Part shown: positions 44,722 to 54,642 of the stretch, piece after piece
Numbering within the stretch: the first letter of the stretch is position 1
Layout of the letters: the number at the start of each line of letters is the position of its first letter
Source of the DNA: Dechloromonas denitrificans
Lineage (GTDB): Bacteria; Pseudomonadota; Gammaproteobacteria; Burkholderiales; Rhodocyclaceae
NCBI RefSeq assembly: GCF_020510665.1
Contig: NZ_CP075187.1
Coordinates: forward strand, 3,293,001 to 3,357,000
Reading direction: 5' to 3'
Length of the DNA: 64,000 nucleotides
Position numbers and translations under genes: made by a program
The notes under the pieces: generated by a model
What the model saw: the letters and a program-made list of their open reading frames with translations, nothing else
Database searches by the model: none
Told to the model about the DNA's origin: nothing

Positions 44722-46464
44722 ATGAGCTTCACCCTGCACGGTCTCGGTGTCTCCAGCGGCATCGCCATCGGGCGGGCCATGCTGATGTCGCATGCGACGC
44801 TGGAAGTGTCGCACCTGACCATAGCTCCGCGCATGGTCGACAAGGAAATCACCCGCTTCGAGGCGGCCATCAAGTCCGTCAAGGGCGAGCTCGAACTGAT
44901 GAAGGAAACGACCGAGCACGCCCCGGCCGAGCTTGCCGCCTTCATCGACATCCACACCATGTTCCTCGAAGACCCTGAACTGGTCGACAAGCCGCGCGAG
45001 ATCATCCGCGAGCGGCGCTGCAATGCCGAATGGGCGCTGGTCCAGCAGATGGAGCATCTGGTCGGGCAATTCGAGCAATTCGACGACCCCTACCTGCGCG
45101 AACGCAAGTTCGACGTCGTCCAGGTCGTTGAGCGCGTCATCAAGGAACTGCTTGGCCACCCCGGCCGGGCGGTGATGAAAACGGCCAAGGGCGTCAAGGA
45201 AGAGATGCTGATTGTCGTCGCCCACGACCTGTCACCGGCCGACGTCATCGCCTTCAAGGACCATCGCTTCGCCTCCTTCATCACCGATGTCGGCGGCTCG
45301 ACTTCGCACACAGCCATTCTCGCCCGCAGCATGGCGATTCCGTCGATTGTCGGCCTTGAAACAGCGCGTTCGCTGATCCGCGATGGCGAGCAGATCATCG
45401 TCGATGGCACGCGCGGCGTCGTCATCGTCAATCCGGACCCGCGCGTGCTGGAGGAATACCAGCTCCGCAAGAACCAGATCGAACTGGAACGCTCCAAGCT
45501 CAAGCGCCTGAAGACGGCCAGATCGCAGACGATTGACGCGGTCGACGTGCAACTTTTTGCCAATATCGAATTGCCCGGCGACGTGCCGATTGCGCTGGAG
45601 GCTGGTGCCGAAGGGGTCGGCCTGTTCCGTACCGAATTCCTCTTCCTCGACCGCGGCGACATGCCCGACGAGCGCGAGCAATACGAAGCCTACAAAAAGG
45701 TGGTCAAGGGCATGGCCGGTCGGCCGGTCACCATCCGCACCTTCGACCTCGGCAACGACAAGGATCTGCGCCCCGGCAACAACACCAACGATCGTGTTCA
45801 TACCAACCCGGCCCTCGGTCGGCGCGCCATCCGCCTGTCGCTGGCCGAGCCGCGCATGTTCCAGATCCAGCTGCGTGCCATCCTGCGCGCCTCGAAATAC
45901 GGCCCGATCAAGTTGCTCATCCCGATGCTGGCGCACGCCCATGAAATCGACCAGACGCTGGCCGCACTGGAGCAGGCCAAATCCAGCCTGCGTGGCGAAA
46001 AGGTCGCTTTCGACGAAAACATCCAGGTTGGCGGGATGATCGAGATTCCAGCCGCCGCGCTGGCCGTCGGCCTGTTCCTGCGTCGTCTCGACTTCCTGTC
46101 GATCGGCACCAATGACCTGATCCAGTACACACTGGCCATCGACCGTTCCGACGAACAGGTCGCCAATCTTTACGACCCGCTGCATCCTGCCGTGCTGATG
46201 CTCCTGGCCCACACGCTGTCGATGGCGGAAAAGGTCAACATTCCGGTCTCCGTTTGCGGTGAAGTCGCCGGTGATCCGCAATTCACCCGCCTGCTGCTCG
46301 GCATGGGCCTGCGCATTTTCTCGATGCACCCATCGCAGATTCTTGAAGTGAAGAATCGCGTACTCAAGGCCGATGTCAGCGAACTCGCCCCCACGGTCCG
46401 CCGGATGCTGCGCCTCGATGAACCGGGAAAACTGCGCGAGGCACTCGATAAGCTGAACGCCTGA
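44722..46464 (+). CDS. ptsI: Phosphoenolpyruvate-protein phosphotransferase (enzyme I)
   Basis: 580-residue EI. The phosphohistidine is His196 in GGSTSHTAILARSMAIPS; the PEP-binding half includes GLFRTEFLFLDRGDMPDE and the active-site cysteine Cys512 in VSVCGEVAGDP. It passes phosphate from PEP to HPr. Full length for the family (about 575). It is six bases after ptsH. Confidence 0.96.
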   Translation: MSFTLHGLGVSSGIAIGRAMLMSHATLEVSHLTIAPRMVDKEITRFEAAIKSVKGELELMKETTEHAPAELAAFIDIHTMFLEDPELVDKPREIIRERRCNAEWALVQQMEHLVGQFEQFDDPYLRERKFDVVQVVERVIKELLGHPGRAVMKTAKGVKEEMLIVVAHDLSPADVIAFKDHRFASFITDVGGSTSHTAILARSMAIPSIVGLETARSLIRDGEQIIVDGTRGVVIVNPDPRVLEEYQLRKNQIELERSKLKRLKTARSQTIDAVDVQLFANIELPGDVPIALEAGAEGVGLFRTEFLFLDRGDMPDEREQYEAYKKVVKGMAGRPVTIRTFDLGNDKDLRPGNNTNDRVHTNPALGRRAIRLSLAEPRMFQIQLRAILRASKYGPIKLLIPMLAHAHEIDQTLAALEQAKSSLRGEKVAFDENIQVGGMIEIPAAALAVGLFLRRLDFLSIGTNDLIQYTLAIDRSDEQVANLYDPLHPAVLMLLAHTLSMAEKVNIPVSVCGEVAGDPQFTRLLLGMGLRIFSMHPSQILEVKNRVLKADVSELAPTVRRMLRLDEPGKLREALDKLNA

Positions 46465-46471
46465 GAAAGCG

Positions 46472-47299
46472 ATGCTGAAAACCGCAATCATCCGCTTGTT
46501 CGCCATTGGGGCCTTGTTCTTTGCATGGGGCGCAACGGCCGAGTCGCCGGTTTTCAGGCTGGGGGTTGCGCCCCACACCAGCGCCCGGGTCATTCTGGAA
46601 ATGTATCAGCCATTGCGCCAGCAGCTTGAGCGCGACCTTGGCATGCCCGTCGAAGTCCAGACTGCGCCGGACTTTACCGAGTTCGGCCGGCGCGCCCTGA
46701 ATCAGGATTACGACCTGGCAATCACGACAGGCCACCAGGCCCGTCTTTACCAGACCGACGCCGGCTACCTGCCCCTGGCAACCTACAAGGCCGATTTCAA
46801 GGCCGTTGCGCTGGTTGCACGCGACAGCCCTTTTCGCAGCCCGGCAGATCTGAAGGGCGCAACGGTCCTCGGACTCTCACCGTCCTCTCTGGTGACCTTG
46901 TGGGGACAGCACTGGATGAAAATCAACGGCGTCCAGGAAACCAACATGCGCTATGTCTCAGCGGCCGACAGCATCAGCCAGCAAGTGCTGGCCGGCGATG
47001 CCAGCCTGGCCTTCACCTCGCTGGCCAATTTTCAGAAACTGCCGGCCGAGCAACAGGCCGATTTGCGCATCCTGGCCGAAAGCGATTCGCTGCTTGGCCG
47101 GGTGTACATGCTCAACAAACGCTGGAGCCATCAGCTTGGCAAATTCGATCTGGCCCTGAGCAATTTCGCCAACTCGCCGGCCGGAAAAAGATACCTCAGC
47201 CAGAATAAGCTTGAGGCTTACCGCAAGCTCCGCCCCAAGGAGCTTGAAGCGATGGAACCCTACGCCGTCGAGACCCGTCAGTTGATCAAGGCCCGATGA
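46472..47299 (+). CDS. PhnD-family periplasmic binding protein
   Basis: 275-residue secreted binding protein of the phosphate/phosphonate (PhnD) type. A signal peptide ([23 protein letters not shown]) precedes [30 protein letters not shown] and [25 protein letters not shown]. It overlaps the hybrid kinase gene by four bases, so it is more likely the ligand sensor of that kinase than a transport component; no ABC permease is near. It starts seven bases after ptsI. Confidence 0.88.
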   Translation: MLKTAIIRLFAIGALFFAWGATAESPVFRLGVAPHTSARVILEMYQPLRQQLERDLGMPVEVQTAPDFTEFGRRALNQDYDLAITTGHQARLYQTDAGYLPLATYKADFKAVALVARDSPFRSPADLKGATVLGLSPSSLVTLWGQHWMKINGVQETNMRYVSAADSISQQVLAGDASLAFTSLANFQKLPAEQQADLRILAESDSLLGRVYMLNKRWSHQLGKFDLALSNFANSPAGKRYLSQNKLEAYRKLRPKELEAMEPYAVETRQLIKAR

Positions 47300-49203
47300 G
47301 ACGTTCATTCCTGCCGCGCTCGGTGCGTGGTCGTCTTCTGGTCGTGGCCATTCTGGTCGAAGCGCTGATGTTGACCGTGCTCGTCGCCAACAGCCTGCGG
47401 CTGCTGGCCGACAATATGGGGATGCAGGCACAACGCCATGCCGAGCAAATTGCTCCGGTGCTGATTGCCGCCATCGTCGCACCACTCGCCCAGCACGACT
47501 ACGCCACCGTCCAGGCCGTACTGGAGGAAAGCAAGGCGGCCAGCGGTATCAGCTATCTGGCCGTGACCGACAAAACCGGGCGCCGCATCGCCAGCAGCGG
47601 CTGGGCGAAAAATACGGAATTACCTGCACCGGACCCCAGCTTCCAGCTTTTTGCCGCCAAGGATGGCAATCCACGTTACGACATTCAGGTGCCGGTCACG
47701 GCCTATGGCCAGAAAATGGGAACGCTGCATGTCGGACTCGATCTTTCGCAGATCCTTCAGGCACATGCGCAACTGTTCCAGCAAGGCGTCGGCATCGCGC
47801 TGCTCGAAATCTTATTTTCGGCCGGGCTGATCGGCCTGATCGGCTACCTGATGACGCGCCACCTGAGTACGCTGACCGAGGCCAGCGAAGCAGTTGCTGC
47901 CGGCAATCTGACGCCGCCACCGGTCCCTGAAGGCGATGACGACATCGGGCATCTTGGCCGGGCATTCAATGCCATGTCGCGCGCCATCGCCGAGCGGATC
48001 AGGGAACTGACCGAAGCCCGCGACAAGGAAACCGAACTGGCCAAGGCGGCCGAAGCTGGCGCCCAGGCCAAGACCCGTTTCCTGGCCACCATGAGCCATG
48101 AAATCCGGACACCGATGAATGGCATTCTCGGCATGACCGATTTGGCCCTGGCCACTGAGTTGACCGCGGAACAACGCGAATATCTCACCTGGGTCAAGGT
48201 ATCGGGTGAAAGCCTGCTGCGCGTTCTCAATGACGTACTCGATTTTTCCAAGATCGATGCCGGCCAGCTCAGCTTGGAACATATCCCGATCTCCTTGCCG
48301 GATTTGCTCGACAGCGTCCTCGGCATTTACTCGTTACAAGCCAGCGACAAGAAGCTGAAGCTCAGCTGGCACGCCGCGGAGAGCGTTCCCCGCGAAGTCA
48401 TCGGCGATCCGGTCCGTCTGCGCCAGATTCTGACCAATCTGATCTCGAATGCCCTGAAATTCACCGAGCAGGGTGGCGTACACATCGAGTTATCAGCCGC
48501 ACCCGGCCCGGTGGCCGAGAAAGTTCGGCTCAATTTCATCGTCAGCGATACCGGCATCGGCATTCCCAGCGACAAGCAGGAAATGATCTTCTCGCCCTTT
48601 TCGCAAGCCGAAAGCTCGACGACCCGGAAGTACGGCGGCACCGGCCTCGGCCTGTCGATCGTCATGCGCCTGATTGAAATGATGGATGGCACGCTCTCGG
48701 TAGACAGCCAGCCGGGGCAAGGCAGCCATTTCAGGTTCAGCATCGACTATCTGCGCGCAGCTATGCCGGCCACGACAACGGCCACAGCCGCCAGCCCTTC
48801 GCGAGAGGCCGGCCCCAGCCTGAACGGGCGACGCATCCTGCTGGTCGAAGATACGCCGGTCAACCAAAAACTCGCCACCATGCTGCTCGGCAAACAGGGC
48901 TGTCTCGTCACACTGGCCGAAGATGGGCTGCAGGCGGTTGCCGCCGTAAACAGCCAAACCTTCGATCTCGTCTTGATGGATCTGCAAATGCCGAATATGG
49001 ATGGCATTGAGGCCACGCAACTGATCCGTGCCAGGGAAGCCAACGAGTCGCTGCCACGCCTGCCGATCATTGCCCTGACCGCCAACGTGCTGGCTGCCGA
49101 CCGCGAACAATGCATGCGGGCCGGCATGGATGATTTCATCAGCAAGCCCTTCAAGGCGGATGAAATGCTTCGTGTACTCAAGGCCCACAGCCCCGCCGGC
49201 TGA
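47296..49203 (+). CDS. Hybrid sensor histidine kinase (HAMP-HisKA-HATPase-REC)
   Basis: 635-residue membrane sensor. Two helices (residues about 14-36 and 163-185) enclose a periplasmic domain of about 125 residues; a HAMP domain follows. The phosphohistidine is His268 in [11 protein letters not shown]; the ATPase N, G1 and G2 boxes appear as [21 protein letters not shown] and [10 protein letters not shown] receiver domain ends the protein with phospho-acceptor Asp562 in [13 protein letters not shown]. No response regulator with an output domain is adjacent. Confidence 0.93.
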   Translation: MRRSFLPRSVRGRLLVVAILVEALMLTVLVANSLRLLADNMGMQAQRHAEQIAPVLIAAIVAPLAQHDYATVQAVLEESKAASGISYLAVTDKTGRRIASSGWAKNTELPAPDPSFQLFAAKDGNPRYDIQVPVTAYGQKMGTLHVGLDLSQILQAHAQLFQQGVGIALLEILFSAGLIGLIGYLMTRHLSTLTEASEAVAAGNLTPPPVPEGDDDIGHLGRAFNAMSRAIAERIRELTEARDKETELAKAAEAGAQAKTRFLATMSHEIRTPMNGILGMTDLALATELTAEQREYLTWVKVSGESLLRVLNDVLDFSKIDAGQLSLEHIPISLPDLLDSVLGIYSLQASDKKLKLSWHAAESVPREVIGDPVRLRQILTNLISNALKFTEQGGVHIELSAAPGPVAEKVRLNFIVSDTGIGIPSDKQEMIFSPFSQAESSTTRKYGGTGLGLSIVMRLIEMMDGTLSVDSQPGQGSHFRFSIDYLRAAMPATTTATAASPSREAGPSLNGRRILLVEDTPVNQKLATMLLGKQGCLVTLAEDGLQAVAAVNSQTFDLVLMDLQMPNMDGIEATQLIRAREANESLPRLPIIALTANVLAADREQCMRAGMDDFISKPFKADEMLRVLKAHSPAG

Positions 49204-49213
49204 ATCTTTGACC

Positions 49214-49233
49214 TGCTGCGGTCGACCGCAGCA
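49214..49233. repeat. Perfect 20-bp palindrome TGCTGCGGTC/GACCGCAGCA
   Basis: Ten bases after the hybrid kinase stop. It contains both orientations of the GGTCGACCGCAGCA motif that recurs through the window. No T-run follows, so termination by this hairpin would not be canonical. Confidence 0.75.
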
Positions 49234-49359
49234 AACCCGCCAAAACCGTTTTTTGGCATGCACTGCACTGGTGCGCGACAATTTGTCGCATTCCGCATGC
49301 CATCACGAAAGCGGAGAATCTCCCCCCGTTCAAAGATCAAGATAAACAGGGAGAGCACA

Positions 49360-51603
49360 ATGGTTTCACGTTTACGTCCGCTGGTTGCCGCCATGGCAGT
49401 CATTTTTTCCGTACCACTGGTCTATGCACAAAGCACCTTGAATGAAGTGGTCGTCAATGCTGGGCGAATGCCTGAAGCAACCACCCCACGCCAGATTGGC
49501 GCTGCAGACATTGCCGCTAAAAATGCCGTGACACGCGACACTGCCGCATTATTACAGGATGTACCCGGCATCAGCCTATACGGTGCAGGCGGTGTTTCCA
49601 GCCTTCCATCGATTCACGGCTTGGCCGATGACCGCTTGCGCATCAGCGTTGATGGCATGGACTTAATCGCCACCTGCCCCAATCACATGAATCCCCCACT
49701 TTCCTATCTTGACCCAAGTGCTGTCAGCAAGATCAAGGTTTATGCGGGAATCACGCCCGTCAGCGTTGGTGGTGACAGTATTGGTGGCAGCATCGTCGCC
49801 GAAACCGCCGCCCCACAATTTGCCGCTCCTGGGCAGGGCCTGCTCACCAAGGGTGAAATTGGCGCTTTCTACCGCAGCAACAACAGTGCACTTGGTGGCA
49901 ATATCGGTGCCACGCTGGCTAACGAAAATTTCAGCGTCAGCTATACCGGCGCTTACTCACAGGCAGACAATTACAAAGCCGGTGCCAATTTCAAGACTCC
50001 TGCCACCAACGCGACCGGCCGGCCGGGTCATTCACTCGGACTGGATGAAGTAGGTTCATCGGCCTACGAGAGTTGGACGCACCTGCTCGGCCTAGCCTAC
50101 CGGACCGGCAACCACTTGCTGGAAACCAAGATCGGTTACCAGGATGTTCCAAAACAGCTCTATCCCAACCAACGCATGGACATGCTGGGCAATGAGCAAA
50201 AGCGCATTAGTCTCCGCTACCTCGGCCAATACGACTGGGGTCTGTTCGAAGCACGAGCCTACTACGAAGACGTCGACCACTACATGAACTTCGGTGCAGA
50301 CAAGCAACTAGCCTACGGCACTGCAGTCAATGGCATGCCCATGTACTCGACCGGCAAAACTACCGGCATCAATCTCAAAGCCGACATCGACCTAACGGCC
50401 AACGACCTGCTGCGCATCGGTGCTCTCTATCAGCATTACACACTAAACGATTGGTGGCCGGCCTCTGGTACTGGCGGCATGGCGCCCTATGCCTTCCAGA
50501 ATATCAACAACGGCCAGCGCGACCGTACAGGCATCTTCGGCGAATGGGAATCCCGCCTGAACACCCAATGGACGACCCAGCTAGGCGCCCGTTACGAACG
50601 TGTCAGCACCAGCACTGACACCGTCCACGGCTACAATCTGGCTACCGCCCCCCTTTCCGGCACAGGCGGGATGATGAACCAGACCACTGACGCCGTAAAT
50701 TTCAATAACGGCAGCCGCAGCAAAGGCGACGACAATCTCGATTTGACCGCACTCGCCCGCTACACGCCAAGCAAGCTCACCGATATCGAATTCGGCCTGG
50801 CCCGCAAGGTTCGCTCGCCCAATCTGTACGAGCGCTACACATGGTCGACAGCCAGCATGATGGCGATCATGAACAACTTCGTCGGCGACGGTAACGGTTA
50901 TGTCGGCAATCCCGATCTGAAGCCGGAAACCGCCTACACTGCCTCCGCCACCTTCGACCTGCATGCCGCCGACCGCAGCTGGGAGTTCAAGGCAACACCA
51001 TATTTCACCTACGTTGATAACTACATCGACGCCGTACGCTGCAGCAGTGCCGGCATGGGTGGCTGCCCGACAGCAACGCCTAATCCATCAACCAGCAACT
51101 TTGTTCGCCTGCAATACGCCAACCAATCGGCCCGTCTCTACGGTCTCGATCTATCCGGTCGCATGCCACTGGCCAAAACAGCAGTTGGCGAATTCGGGCT
51201 GAAAGGACTGCTCAACTACAGCAAGGGTGAAAACCGGGATACCGGCAACAATCTGTACAACATCATGCCGCTCAACCTGAAGCTGGCACTGACCCAACAA
51301 GCCGGTGGCTGGAACAATGCCGTCGAATTCGTTTCGGTCCAAGGCAAGCATGATGTTTCCACCGTGCGCAATGAAATACAAACCTCCGGCTACAGCCTGA
51401 CTCACCTGCGAGCCAGCTACACCGAGAAGAATGTTCGGATCGACTTTGGTGTCGAAAACTTGTTTGACAAGTTTTACTACCTGCCAACCGGTGGTGCTTA
51501 CACCGGTCAGGGAACAACCATGGGTATCAACAGCATTCCTCTGGGCATTGCCGTCCCCGGCATGGGCCGCTCGTTCTATACCGGCCTGAACATCAAGTTC
51601 TGA
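49360..51603 (+). CDS. TonB-dependent receptor with copper-receptor (OprC/NosA)-type motifs
   Basis: 747-residue outer-membrane receptor. The ATG at 49360 follows AGGGAGAG; the signal peptide ends near PLVYAQ, a TonB-box-like NEVVVNAGR follows, then the plug (DTAALLQDVPGISLYGAGG, GLADDRLRISVDGMDL) and a barrel ending in NIKF. The plug contains CPNHM (Cys106, Met110), and the barrel contains HYM (His307, Met309). This repeats the CxxxM and HxM copper ligands known from Pseudomonas OprC. The MNPPLSYLDPS segment after CPNHM also fits copper-type receptors. Codon use is less strictly GC-rich than in the genes around it. Confidence 0.88.
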   Translation: MVSRLRPLVAAMAVIFSVPLVYAQSTLNEVVVNAGRMPEATTPRQIGAADIAAKNAVTRDTAALLQDVPGISLYGAGGVSSLPSIHGLADDRLRISVDGMDLIATCPNHMNPPLSYLDPSAVSKIKVYAGITPVSVGGDSIGGSIVAETAAPQFAAPGQGLLTKGEIGAFYRSNNSALGGNIGATLANENFSVSYTGAYSQADNYKAGANFKTPATNATGRPGHSLGLDEVGSSAYESWTHLLGLAYRTGNHLLETKIGYQDVPKQLYPNQRMDMLGNEQKRISLRYLGQYDWGLFEARAYYEDVDHYMNFGADKQLAYGTAVNGMPMYSTGKTTGINLKADIDLTANDLLRIGALYQHYTLNDWWPASGTGGMAPYAFQNINNGQRDRTGIFGEWESRLNTQWTTQLGARYERVSTSTDTVHGYNLATAPLSGTGGMMNQTTDAVNFNNGSRSKGDDNLDLTALARYTPSKLTDIEFGLARKVRSPNLYERYTWSTASMMAIMNNFVGDGNGYVGNPDLKPETAYTASATFDLHAADRSWEFKATPYFTYVDNYIDAVRCSSAGMGGCPTATPNPSTSNFVRLQYANQSARLYGLDLSGRMPLAKTAVGEFGLKGLLNYSKGENRDTGNNLYNIMPLNLKLALTQQAGGWNNAVEFVSVQGKHDVSTVRNEIQTSGYSLTHLRASYTEKNVRIDFGVENLFDKFYYLPTGGAYTGQGTTMGINSIPLGIAVPGMGRSFYTGLNIKF

Positions 51604-51684
51604 CTTCGTGACGGAACCGGCGCGATAGCGTAAAATCCGGAACTTGTTGAGCGGCAACAGTGTCTCATGGTTGCCGTAAAAAAT

Positions 51685-52046
51685 GGGGGCGACCTGGCTT
51701 CGACGTGGGTTGCGAATCAGAACAGTGCATACCGAGGGCCAGTCACCTCGTAAATCCATCTGGAAACTTTACAAACGCCAACGACGAACAATTCGCACTG
51801 GCCGCTTAACGCGGCTGGCGCTGCACCGGCTCTCCGATGGGCCGGACCAGGCAACTGGACGCAGTGTCACTTACATCGGATAAGGGTTGGCGATGCCGCG
51901 TAGCCATCCTCGAAAATCAAGTGGATCGCCTGAAGTGAGCCTGTTCGGCCGGCGCACCAGGGTTAAAACCAATTGACCGGAATAAGTATGTAGATCTGCC
52001 TGTGTAGGACTTGCGGACGGGGGTTCGATCCCCCCCGCCTCCACCA
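51685..52046 (+). ncRNA. ssrA: Transfer-messenger RNA (tmRNA, SsrA)
   Basis: 362-nucleotide gene. The 5' end GGGGGCGACCTGGCTTCGACG and the 3' end GGGTTCGATCCCCCCCGCCTCCACCA pair as the tRNA-like acceptor and T arms, with an encoded CCA. The tag reading frame at 51777-51809 encodes ANDEQFALAA followed by TAA. It releases stalled ribosomes and tags the nascent chain for proteolysis. A strong terminator follows within ten bases. Confidence 0.98.
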
Positions 52047-52052
52047 AATTCC

Positions 52053-52083
52053 AGGGCCCGGTTATCCGGGCCCTTTTCTTTTG
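52053..52083 (+). terminator. Rho-independent terminator of ssrA
   Basis: AGGGCCCGG and CCGGGCCCT form a nine-base stem around TTAT at 52053-52074, followed by TTTTCTTTT. Confidence 0.9.
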
Positions 52084-52232
52084 GCATTAACACCTTTTCA
52101 ACGTGCCTCACACGCCCAAAGACACACTAAAATCACAAATTCGGCTACTGAGCAGCGATCTCCAGAAACTTTTCCTCCGCCGTCGGCTCCGATGCTCACC
52201 GCTTCGAACCATCCACGCCAGGTCACTTTCAA

Positions 52233-54170
52233 TTGAATTCGAGCCAAGACATGCAACTCGTACGCCAGATCGGTCGCCTGAGCAATGCGCTGGCGCTGGC
52301 GATTGCCTTGTTGCCGGCACTGACCTGCGGATTGGCCAGCTACCCATGGTTTGCACCCCAAGAGCCCGGACCGGAAAGTACCTTCATATTCCGACTCTTA
52401 TCCAGCCTGCTGCTCGGTGGGCTGCTTGGCGCCGTACTCCGCATCCCTCTGCAAAAAGCGCTGCTCAAACCGAGTCTTCAGGCGCAGGAGAGTTTGCGCC
52501 TGCGCGAAGCCCACTGGATCAAAATACTTAAATACCAGCCCGCTGGGATCATGCTTTTCGGAGTGGATGGCCAGAACCGGTTCATCAATCGCAGCGCGAT
52601 TGCGATGTTTGGTTTGCTCGACAGCGACACCCGACAAATCAACGATTGGTGGGCTGTAGTTTTACCCGACCAGTTTCAGCGCCAGCGCGCACAGGCACTC
52701 TGGCTGGCCCTGATCGATATGCCCCCCGAGCAGAGCGAGCCGCTCGGGCCCTCCGAGTTTTGTATCCAATGCCGGGATGGCCGGGCTTTGACGCTCGATG
52801 TCCTGGCGACCAGGATGGGCGACGAAATCCTTTTCCTGATCACCGACGTCACCGAACGTCAGCAAGCGCTGCGCAACCAGCAGGAATCTCTCTCCCGCTT
52901 CGAGGCAACCATGGAGGGATCGGCCGACGGTATTCTGGTTGCCGACCTGAATGGCCGCATCACCAGCACCAACCGCCGATTGGTCGATCTCTGGCGCATG
53001 CCCTTCGAGTTGATTAGTGAAAAGCAGAGTGCGACGCTCTTTACCTTCATCGGCGAACAAACGACGGCACCGGCCGATTTTGGGCTGGAAGTAACACGCC
53101 TGGCCGGTGAGCCAATGGCTTTCTCCCACAGCGTCATTCATCTCAAGGATGGCCGGGTCATCGAACGCAGTTCCAATCCGCAGATTCTTGATGGACGACC
53201 GATCGGCCGGGTCTGGACTTTCCGCGAGCAGACCGAGCGCTGGTATGCCGAACAGGCTTTGCGGCAAGCCCACGAATTCAATCGCTCGATCGTCTCGGTA
53301 CTGGCCGAGGGCGTTCTTGTGGTGGGACTAGACTACCGGATCATCAGTTGCAATCAGGCAGCGCAAACTATCCTCGGCGCCAGCAAGGAGCATCTCGTCG
53401 GCAACCTGATTCATCCCTGGGCCGGGGGCAATGTTCTCCGCCCCGATGGCACGCTGATGCCGCCGGACAATTTCCCGGTCATGCGCGCCTTGCAGAGCGG
53501 CGAATCGCAACATGACCAGATCGTCGGCCTGCAGCCCCACGGCCGCGACAGCATTCAGTGGCTGACGATCAACGCATCAGCCATCGTCGATGCCGACAAC
53601 GGCCAGATCACGGCCGCCGTCACCTCTTTGCGAGACATCACCAGCCTGCGCGAAAACCAGCGTCAGCTAGAGGAATTGGCCTATTACGACCCGTTGACCG
53701 CGCTACCCAACCGGACCTTGCTGACCGACCGCCTGACCCTGGCGCTGGCACAGGCGCGCCGGCGCAACCAGTTGCTCGCCGTTTGCTACCTTGATCTTGA
53801 CGACTTCAAACCGGTCAACGATACCTACGGCCACAAGGCTGGCGATGCCGTCCTGATTGAAATTGCGCAACGTATCAAGGCCACGCTGCGGGATGTCGAC
53901 ACGGTTTGCCGACTGGGTGGCGACGAGTTCGTGATTTTGCTGGCCGAGGTCCACACCAGCACCATGGCCCGTGAAATCCTGGCCCGGACACTGGACAGCA
54001 TCGGCATGCCCTGCCAACTGGCGGATGATGTCCAAGTCACCGTATCCGGCAGTATCGGTGTCGCGCTTTACCCGCCAGATGCGGCGGATGCCGATCAACT
54101 GATCCGCCTGGCCGACCAGGCGATGTATCGCGCCAAGCAGGCCGGACGGAATCGTGTCGAATTCTTTTGA
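52233..54170 (+). CDS. Membrane-bound PAS-GGDEF diguanylate cyclase
   Basis: About 645-residue protein. Two N-terminal helices (residues about 18-40 and 52-72) are followed by three PAS-like regions (about 90-215, 220-340 and 345-470) and a C-terminal GGDEF domain with the intact site RLGGDEF near residue 567 and the inhibitory-site-like RRRN. It should synthesise c-di-GMP. The frame can start at TTG 52233 or ATG 52251; neither has a strong ribosome-binding site. It is monocistronic. Confidence 0.9.
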   Translation: MNSSQDMQLVRQIGRLSNALALAIALLPALTCGLASYPWFAPQEPGPESTFIFRLLSSLLLGGLLGAVLRIPLQKALLKPSLQAQESLRLREAHWIKILKYQPAGIMLFGVDGQNRFINRSAIAMFGLLDSDTRQINDWWAVVLPDQFQRQRAQALWLALIDMPPEQSEPLGPSEFCIQCRDGRALTLDVLATRMGDEILFLITDVTERQQALRNQQESLSRFEATMEGSADGILVADLNGRITSTNRRLVDLWRMPFELISEKQSATLFTFIGEQTTAPADFGLEVTRLAGEPMAFSHSVIHLKDGRVIERSSNPQILDGRPIGRVWTFREQTERWYAEQALRQAHEFNRSIVSVLAEGVLVVGLDYRIISCNQAAQTILGASKEHLVGNLIHPWAGGNVLRPDGTLMPPDNFPVMRALQSGESQHDQIVGLQPHGRDSIQWLTINASAIVDADNGQITAAVTSLRDITSLRENQRQLEELAYYDPLTALPNRTLLTDRLTLALAQARRRNQLLAVCYLDLDDFKPVNDTYGHKAGDAVLIEIAQRIKATLRDVDTVCRLGGDEFVILLAEVHTSTMAREILARTLDSIGMPCQLADDVQVTVSGSIGVALYPPDAADADQLIRLADQAMYRAKQAGRNRVEFF

Positions 54171-54174
54171 AAAA

Positions 54175-54642
54175 CTAGAAACTCAACCCTGTCGCCTTTT
54201 CCAGCATCAGTTGTGAAACGACGCCCGACTTTTTCTCCTTGCCTCCTTTGCCATCGAACATAAACGTGCGCGGCAATTCGCCGGCCCAGTTCGGATCAAT
54301 GGCATAAGCAATGGCCTCAGGACTATCGCTGCCGTAGGCGTAGCGGGGGCCGGGCAAGGCATAACGATCAAGCAACGGCGCATGCTCTGCCGTGGCCGGC
54401 TCGGCGGCGATGGTAATGACACGCAAACGTTTGTTGTTCTTGACCAGCGTCGACAGCAGTTGCAGGTTCTTTTTGCAGTGACTGCAGTCGGACGACCACA
54501 GCGTCACCACGGCAGGTTGCCGGTAACGCCCCGGGTCAAGCAACTGGCGCGCCGTATCACGATCAAGCAGCACGAACTCGGCGGCCTGTAGCGTACCGGC
54601 CGCCAGGGCCAGCATCAGTAACGAAATCAGGCGACGGATCAT
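54175..54642 (-). CDS. Exported thioredoxin-fold protein with CSHC motif
   Basis: 155-residue protein. A signal peptide (MIRRLISLLMLALAAGTLQA) is followed by a short thioredoxin-like domain with VVTLWSSDCSHCKKNLQLLSTL; the CxxC (about Cys53-Cys56) could be redox-active or metal-binding. The LPRTFMFDG segment matches the cis-proline region. It overlaps the sialidase-fold gene by four bases and is the last gene of the tonB operon. Confidence 0.82.
   Translation of the reverse strand: MIRRLISLLMLALAAGTLQAAEFVLLDRDTARQLLDPGRYRQPAVVTLWSSDCSHCKKNLQLLSTLVKNNKRLRVITIAAEPATAEHAPLLDRYALPGPRYAYGSDSPEAIAYAIDPNWAGELPRTFMFDGKGGKEKKSGVVSQLMLEKATGLSF

Noticed and set aside
45232..46593. 453-codon minus-strand open frame opposite ptsI
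   Set aside because: ptsI has all its active-site motifs on the plus strand; the opposite frame shows no domain.
51683..51883. Short plus-strand open frame at the tmRNA 5' end
   Set aside because: It lies inside the structured tmRNA; only the ten-residue tag frame is translated.
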